Of a stretch of 45,078 bases of DNA, positions 41,774 through 45,078 are shown piece after piece (the stretch's first letter is position 1; each line of letters opens with the position of its first letter). The notes below the pieces were generated by a model that had not been told where the DNA came from, ran no database searches, and worked only from the letters and a program-made list of their open reading frames with translations. Position numbers and translations under genes: made by a program. Origin of the DNA: a virus; the IMG/VR virus record IMGVR_UViG_3300027747_000047, positions 1-45,078 of that record. The stretch is one strand, 5' to 3'.

Positions 41774-41977
41774 TTAACTCCTGTTGGTTTGTTGTTTAAC
41801 GAATTCAGTAAGAACTTCTCTCATCTTGGCTTGCTTTGTATACGCATAGTTTGTGTTGAAGTAATCCATCACATCCTTTGGTAGACGCAAGCTCGTGCAA
41901 TAGAGTGCGGGCTTCTTACCAAGACCCCTACCCTTGCGTTTTGTTATTGGTTTTAACTCTTCAATTCCTGTTGTCAT
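41774..41977 (-). CDS. Ribbon-helix-helix-like small DNA-binding protein
   Basis: This 67-residue protein has AAGGAT upstream. A basic N-terminus (KPITKRKGRGLGKKPA) is followed by a strand and two helices (YCTSLRLPKDVMDYFNTNYAYTKQAKMREVLTEFVKQQ). The S-LRLP-x-DVMDYF and VL-x-EFV features match RHH domains close to BrnA antitoxins and MetJ/Arc repressors. There is no BrnT-type toxin next to it, so a transcription-regulator role is preferred. It is separated from the DUF3310 gene by three bases. Confidence 0.65.
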   Translation of the reverse strand: MTTGIEELKPITKRKGRGLGKKPALYCTSLRLPKDVMDYFNTNYAYTKQAKMREVLTEFVKQQTNRS

Positions 41978-42001
41978 AGCAGTGCATCCTTAAAATCATT
42001 C

Positions 42002-42247
42002 TTAGTAAATTTTCGCTTTATTTTTTCTAACACTTTTGGGTCGGCTCGCTCGAATGGATTCCAGTCGTTTTTTATTATTAGCGAGATGGTTTCGTCTCTC
42101 TTCGTCGATTTCCTCTTGCGGGATAGCGACTTCTTTGGTTGTAAATCTGTGTTCGTTTGCACATTCTCTCCTTCGTATATGCCCAAATGTGGGCGATGTT
42201 GTTGTTTGCTTTACTAGTGTCCATGCACCGCATGTCGGGCACTTCAT
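42002..42247 (-). CDS. NrdR-like zinc-ribbon protein
   Basis: This 81-residue protein opens MKCPTCGAWTLVKQTTTS and continues FGHIRRRECANEHRFTTKEVAIP. Cys3-x-x-Cys6 with Cys29 and His33 (replacing the usual last Cys) form the zinc ribbon of NrdR-like transcription factors; the ATP-cone domain of NrdR is absent. Many phages carry this truncated version. A frame overlapping in another register (41974-42186) is a shadow. The spacing is 24 bases to the RHH gene and ATGA overlap with the gene upstream. Confidence 0.72.
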   Translation of the reverse strand: MKCPTCGAWTLVKQTTTSPTFGHIRRRECANEHRFTTKEVAIPQEEIDEERRNHLANNKKRLESIRASRPKSVRKNKAKIY

Positions 42248-42690
42248 CTCCTTCTTATCCTCACTGCGCCCTTAGTCACTCCCCAATCTGTCGCTTGGTT
42301 TCTAACTGAGCGTTGCAAAGAATTCATAGCCATTCGCTTTCTGTTGGTCAAGGTTCTATTTCTCTCGTTGTTCATCTCTTTGTCAGGATTAGTGGCTTGC
42401 TCGGTTGTTGTGTATTTAGAGGTTTGCAACTTCTTCAGTAGGGCTACGTCATGCTCAGGTGCGTAGTCCCACAGTCGTCTGCTTATCTTCTCTAAATGTT
42501 GTGCAACATACGGACGCACTCGTATTTTTAGGGGGACGCCTTCTAGAGGGGTGCGCAGTAGTGGTTCTTCTCTACCAAACACTAAACGCCCCGTAATGCT
42601 TTTAAACATTTGCAATGCGTCCAAAAAGCATCCATCATTGCGCCATGTCTTTATCAGACACGCATCCCAGTATTCTTGGTCGGTGCTCAT
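42244..42690 (-). CDS. Conserved early protein of unknown function
   Basis: This 148-residue protein has GAGG at ideal spacing. Conserved segments are DQEYWDACLIKTWRNDGCFLDALQMFKSITG and PLKIRVRPYVAQHLEKISRRLWDYAPEHDVALLKKL, helical with a basic, Arg/Asn-rich tail (NNERNRTLTNRKRMAMN and RIRRR). I recognise this gene next to zinc-ribbon genes in aquatic phage early regions; no activity is known. It overlaps neighbours on both sides by ATGA. Confidence 0.6.
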   Translation of the reverse strand: MSTDQEYWDACLIKTWRNDGCFLDALQMFKSITGRLVFGREEPLLRTPLEGVPLKIRVRPYVAQHLEKISRRLWDYAPEHDVALLKKLQTSKYTTTEQATNPDKEMNNERNRTLTNRKRMAMNSLQRSVRNQATDWGVTKGAVRIRRR

Positions 42691-42854
42691 TCTTCCCTCG
42701 CTTTTAACATTGCGTCTGCTACCTTGTAAGCAAAATCTACAAGTTCATCAGTTGGATATCTGATGCCTGAGTTTTCTGACAACATCCCTTGCATAGCATG
42801 AGTAGCAAAGAAATCACGCAGGGTAATCGCAGAAATCATTTCATGGTCTTTCAT
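42687..42854 (-). CDS. 55-aa early protein, function unknown
   Basis: The gene starts at ATG 42854 (GGGGAG five bases upstream) and ends at TGA 42687-42689, overlapping the next start. A start three bases upstream (42857) is also possible. The protein contains ITLRDFFATHAMQGML and TDELVDFAYKVADAMLKAREE. TLRD-x-FA-x-x-AMQG and YK-x-ADAML-x-ARE are recurring motifs of a small phage protein family. I know no function for it. Confidence 0.65.
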   Translation of the reverse strand: MKDHEMISAITLRDFFATHAMQGMLSENSGIRYPTDELVDFAYKVADAMLKAREE

Positions 42855-42951
42855 CATCACTCCCCAACATAAATATTGCTACACCCACAATCACTACGAT
42901 TGCACCACCAAGGCACATCAGCATTACCGCCCATGCAATTGTTTCTAGCAT
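42841..42951 (-). CDS. 36-aa single-pass membrane protein
   Basis: ATG 42951 has GGAG with six-base spacing, and the stop is TGA 42841-42843. The product is almost entirely one membrane span (IAWAVMLMCLGGAIVVIVGVAIFML), with an acidic end GSDDERP. An alternative ATG at 42963 would add four residues but has no clear site. The gene overlaps the next one by 14 bases and the preceding one by seven, so it forms a nested chain of small early genes. Confidence 0.5.
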   Translation of the reverse strand: MLETIAWAVMLMCLGGAIVVIVGVAIFMLGSDDERP

Positions 42952-43115
42952 AGCCAACTCCATAACCCCACGGCTGTGAGACAAACTATTACTGCTATCC
43001 CTGCTAGGGTAGGCAAATCACTCTCTGCTCTATACGGGCCCTCTACTGTTAAGTAAGAGTCCGTGCGCCTGAGTGTTCGTGAATAGATTTCTGTTGTTTG
43101 GTTGTTATCTAACAT
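42945..43115 (-). CDS. 56-aa protein with C-terminal membrane anchor
   Basis: Start ATG 43115 lies inside palindrome copy 2, with only TAACA between the upstream stop and the ATG; a longer frame to 43166 has no site and overlaps the upstream gene. The soluble part (MLDNNQTTEIYSRTLRRTDSYLTVEGPYRAES) is followed by a membrane span (LPTLAGIAVIVCLTAVGLWSW) near the end. Tail-anchored topology. Function unknown; proteins of this type can alter the host membrane. Confidence 0.5.
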   Translation of the reverse strand: MLDNNQTTEIYSRTLRRTDSYLTVEGPYRAESDLPTLAGIAVIVCLTAVGLWSWLC

Positions 43116-43121
43116 TGTTAT
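43109..43121. repeat. Palindrome copy 2, CTAAC-ATT-GTTAT, spanning a stop-start junction
   Basis: This is the 12-base core TAACAATGTTAG on the minus strand. It includes the stop codon TAA of the gene at 43118-43984 and the start ATG of the next gene. Twelve of thirteen bases agree with the palindromic consensus CTAAC-ATT-GTTAG. Confidence 0.7.
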
Positions 43122-43984
43122 GCCCCTTCTGTTAATACTACAAAGATTTCGTCGTTGATACGACACCCTATGTCCGATACAAAGTGCTCGGCTTCAACTA
43201 ACTTCAACATACCTAGCTTTCCTCGCATCTCTACGGGGAGCGTATTATCATCGTAAAGTTGCACATCTTGTCCAATCTTTACCAAGTATTTACCCTCATC
43301 CTTGATAACAAGTGCGGCTTTGTTATCACCAAACCTTTCACGGATTGATTCAATAGTCAACATGTCATCTTTGAACTTCTTGGTCTGCTCCATCTTCTTT
43401 AGCATGGGCTTCTTCTCTGCTTCAGGTAGTCCGTTTACATGCGCTAAGAACAAGTGAAAGCCACTACCCATGATGAATTCTTGCGCAGAGTTTTGCGTAT
43501 CCCTCTCGGAGTAGCGATGCTCTCTACTTTTCTCGTGCGCTTGGTTGTTCATCACTTGCTTCGCCTTGTCATACGCCTTGTCGATACGCTCGTTGGGCTT
43601 GAGACGAAAGAACATCTTCTTCGCCATGAGCACCGCCTTGTCCACATCTCCTGTGCGGTATGACTCTGTGCGTTCTCTCTTATCACTAATGCGGTCGTTG
43701 GTAAGCGATAGTTTGAAGTCACCTCGGTAATACTGTCTACCAATCTTGCCAATAGTCTCACCACTATCAATCACACTGAACCCCACGGGCTTGTGCCCAC
43801 TCAGGGTATCGGTAACGACGAACCGCCACAATGGATTCGCCATCGCTAGATTCATTACCAGTCTGCACATATCCGTAGGTGGGTCACCTATCGACTCCTG
43901 ACCCAACTTCTTAGATACATCGGGATGCAACTCCACATTGCTCAATGCAAATAGATTCATACTTACTCCTAGTGATTCACTCAT
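43118..43984 (-). CDS. Conserved early protein of unknown function
   Basis: This 288-residue protein has two usable starts: ATG 43984 (AAGGAA upstream) and ATG 43960 (AGGAG with five-base spacing, giving 280 residues). The sequence opens MNLFALSNVELHPDVSKKLGQESIGD from the second start and has ANPLWRFVVTDTLSGHK, a helical basic centre (VLMAKKMFFRLKPNERIDKAYDKAKQVM) and an EIFVVLTEG end. I know similar proteins next to DUF3150/VWA genes in aquatic phages, so a link with that chaperone-like set is plausible but unproven. No catalytic motif is apparent. Confidence 0.6.
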   Translation of the reverse strand: MSESLGVSMNLFALSNVELHPDVSKKLGQESIGDPPTDMCRLVMNLAMANPLWRFVVTDTLSGHKPVGFSVIDSGETIGKIGRQYYRGDFKLSLTNDRISDKRERTESYRTGDVDKAVLMAKKMFFRLKPNERIDKAYDKAKQVMNNQAHEKSREHRYSERDTQNSAQEFIMGSGFHLFLAHVNGLPEAEKKPMLKKMEQTKKFKDDMLTIESIRERFGDNKAALVIKDEGKYLVKIGQDVQLYDDNTLPVEMRGKLGMLKLVEAEHFVSDIGCRINDEIFVVLTEGA

Positions 43985-44002
43985 ATCATTTCCTTTGTTT
44001 AA

Positions 44003-44857
44003 TTACCAATCGAACTTACCTAAGATAGCATCTACCTTAGACTTCAATGCGCTCCGTGAGTCTGCATCTTCTTTGATACTCTCTATGTCTGCCCCTAACA
44101 TTGTTAGTTCTAGTTGGCGTCGTGCTTCCTCTAACTTCGGGTCGTTGGTCACATTCAGTTTAGTTAGCAGTCCACACAACTCTATGGGGTTAGAGATAAG
44201 TGTGTCGTGGTAACGCTTCTTGGAATCATCACCCTCAATATCAGTCAACTTCTCCGACATTCCTACTAGCGTCTTATGCAGACGCTCCCACGGCTCACGC
44301 ATAGCCTCGGCTAACCTGTCGCTGTATTGTTTCTCGTAGTCGTTCTTCATCTCCACTAAGTCATGCGCAGGTATATCTAAGCGGAAGTCACCAGACTCAG
44401 GTATTGGTTTAACTGCTCGTCTAAACCCGAACTTCAATCGCACCTCTTCAATCTCGGGATAGTCCTCTGCCTTATACATACTGCCTAGGTTGTTAGGTGC
44501 ATCTGCAACAAGACGCGGATACTCAACAAAGAAGTTGGTGCACATCATGTTGAATGTCTGCTCGAACCCATTCATGGTCTGTTTGTATTCCATGAACAAC
44601 TTGGTCGGTAACATACGCTCACCCTTGTCTGCCCAAGGCAATGTATGCTTGTTGTGATACAGACGAACACGCGCGGCGAAGTCTGATATGTCTTTGCGTA
44701 GGCTAGTCCCCGCAAATAGATTCTTCTTGGTCTGACTCGCACCTCTGACTGCTGACGCATCTGTATTGACCTTATCAGTTACCTCTCGGTCTAACTTAGA
44801 CGCAGGCCATACGCTGATATTCAATTCCACTAATAACGCTGATGAACTAATACTCAT
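44003..44857 (-). CDS. DUF3150-family-like protein
   Basis: The start is set at ATG 44857 (284 residues) because AGGAG lies six bases upstream; an extension to 44941 would read into the VWA-like gene. The order SALLVELNISVWPASKLDREVTDKV, then LPWADKGERMLPTKLFMEYKQ, EYPRLVADAPNNLGSMYKAEDYPEIEEVRLKFGF and NPIELCGLLTKLNVTNDPKLEEARRQLE fits DUF3150. This family is found beside MoxR/CobS-type AAA ATPases and CobT-type VWA proteins. The VWA-like gene directly upstream supports this. Function of DUF3150 is not established. Confidence 0.65.
   Translation of the reverse strand: MSISSSALLVELNISVWPASKLDREVTDKVNTDASAVRGASQTKKNLFAGTSLRKDISDFAARVRLYHNKHTLPWADKGERMLPTKLFMEYKQTMNGFEQTFNMMCTNFFVEYPRLVADAPNNLGSMYKAEDYPEIEEVRLKFGFRRAVKPIPESGDFRLDIPAHDLVEMKNDYEKQYSDRLAEAMREPWERLHKTLVGMSEKLTDIEGDDSKKRYHDTLISNPIELCGLLTKLNVTNDPKLEEARRQLELTMLGADIESIKEDADSRSALKSKVDAILGKFDW
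44095..44107. repeat. Palindrome copy 3, CTAAC-ATT-GTTAG, inside a coding region
   Basis: This perfect 13-base copy lies within the DUF3150-like gene, where the minus strand reads LTML as codons. It matches copies 1, 2 and 4 in the 12-base core TAACAATGTTAG. Confidence 0.7.
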
Positions 44858-44883
44858 TTGATTTCTCCTTTGTTGCCTAACAT
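44854..44883 (-). CDS. Possible 9-codon leader mini-ORF
   Basis: An ATG inside palindrome copy 4 opens MLGNKGEIK and stops at TGA 44854-44856, overlapping the DUF3150-like start (ATGA). It contains the AGGAG of that gene. No site precedes the mini-ORF itself. It may be accidental. Confidence 0.2.
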   Translation of the reverse strand: MLGNKGEIK

Positions 44884-44889
44884 TGTTAG
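44877..44889. repeat. Palindrome copy 4, CTAAC-ATT-GTTAG, at a stop codon
   Basis: This perfect 13-base copy covers the stop codon TAA (44886-44888) of the VWA-like gene and the intergenic start of the DUF3150-like leader. As in copy 2, the minus strand reads stop TAA, CA, ATG. Confidence 0.7.
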
Positions 44890-45078
44890 TTGCTGTCGAT
44901 ATGAATAGTTTTGCCGTTGTCGGCATCACCGTCATACCCACCCACGATGCACCACATTACAGGTGCAGTCCACTCACTACCCCAGTCACCACCTACATAA
45001 CCATCGGTCAAGACAATCACGCACTCGGGCTGGATGTTCTTCTCTTTCAGATACGCTGATACACAAGACGGGCTCGTG
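44886..45078 (-). CDS. VWA-like (CobT/DUF2201-type) protein, C-terminal end (partial)
   Basis: The frame is open at the right edge, and 63 residues plus stop are visible. NIQPECVIVLTDGYVGGDWG followed by APVMWCIVGG and GKTIHID is the end of a VWA-like domain of the DUF2201 type, where TDG follows the last core strand. It fits a CobT-like protein paired with an AAA/MoxR ATPase, which would lie just outside the window. The N-terminal MIDAS residues are not visible, so metal binding cannot be judged. The DUF3150-like gene downstream belongs to the same known gene group. Confidence 0.6.
   Translation of the reverse strand, partial: TSPSCVSAYLKEKNIQPECVIVLTDGYVGGDWGSEWTAPVMWCIVGGYDGDADNGKTIHIDSN

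Noticed and set aside
41974-42186. 70-codon minus-strand frame ending with an ATGA overlap on the RHH gene
   Set aside because: It lies mostly inside the zinc-ribbon gene (42002-42247), whose Cys motifs and conserved RRREC/HRFTTKE block are clear; composition of the other frame is a basic shadow.
44858-44941. N-terminal extension of the DUF3150-like protein to 44941
   Set aside because: It overlaps the VWA-like coding end, and ATG 44857 has a strong AGGAG site and matches the family start.
1-45078. Integrase, prophage repressor, attachment sites, tRNA genes, insertion sequences
   Set aside because: None was recognised on either strand; absence from this window does not exclude them elsewhere in the genome.

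Overview
This window is a contiguous piece of a tailed double-stranded DNA bacteriophage (Caudoviricetes), probably a lytic podovirus of an aquatic Gram-negative bacterium. The podovirus call rests on three things: a P22/SU10-type head-tail adaptor and a nozzle/DNA-stabilisation-type protein are present; several internal virion proteins are present, including one of 2,966 residues; and no tape-measure, sheath or tail-tube genes are visible. Many proteins match patterns I know from uncultured freshwater and marine phages. No integrase, repressor/excision pair, tRNA or CRISPR array was seen. Terminase, portal and major capsid genes are not here and presumably lie to the left of position 1.

Layout, plus strand (1-29,840): this is the late, virion module, read left to right with almost no intergenic DNA and with ATGA or TAATG overlaps. 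It runs from small head-proximal proteins and the head-tail adaptor (1-1,175), through a long array of receptor-binding and tail-fibre proteins (1,175-11,647), to the lysis cassette (11,651-13,477). The fibre array includes three glycine-rich proteins, a C1q-like fibre, a 12-repeat protein and three small interleaved genes that may be assembly factors. The lysis cassette holds membrane proteins, a 3TM holin candidate and a GH24 lysozyme. Next come the nozzle protein (13,486-16,053), internal or ejected virion proteins (16,056-20,931) and the giant polyvalent protein (20,940-29,840). That protein combines an ADP-ribosyltransferase-like segment, two HExxH metallopeptidase-like segments and a GHKL ATPase domain.

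Layout, minus strand (29,915-45,078): this is the early, replication module, read right to left toward a convergent junction. A hairpin with a T-tract ends leftward transcription there (29,839-29,863). From the right edge the order is: the end of a VWA-like protein, a DUF3150-like protein, conserved unknowns, small membrane proteins, a zinc-ribbon protein, an RHH protein and a DUF3310 protein. An intrinsic terminator followed 11 bases later by a promoter (41,061-41,123) then starts a second unit. This unit encodes a VRR-NUC nuclease, family A DNA polymerase, several small genes, a Cas4/RecB-like Fe-S nuclease, an HNH-like protein and an SNF2 helicase. A second promoter of the same architecture (34,540-34,567) starts the last unit: an unknown protein, an SSB-like zinc protein, an HTH regulator, the primase-helicase and a small terminal gene.

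The most distinctive non-coding signals are two. The first is the pair of promoters that share the 15-mer TTGACAAWGTCAAAT and a downstream ACTGACC. The second is a set of four copies of the 12-mer TAACAATGTTAG, all within 3.8 kb of the right end. Both are short palindromes with a 3-bp spacer and probably mark phage-encoded transcription or replication control. Functions below are assigned from motifs recognised by eye; no database search was possible.
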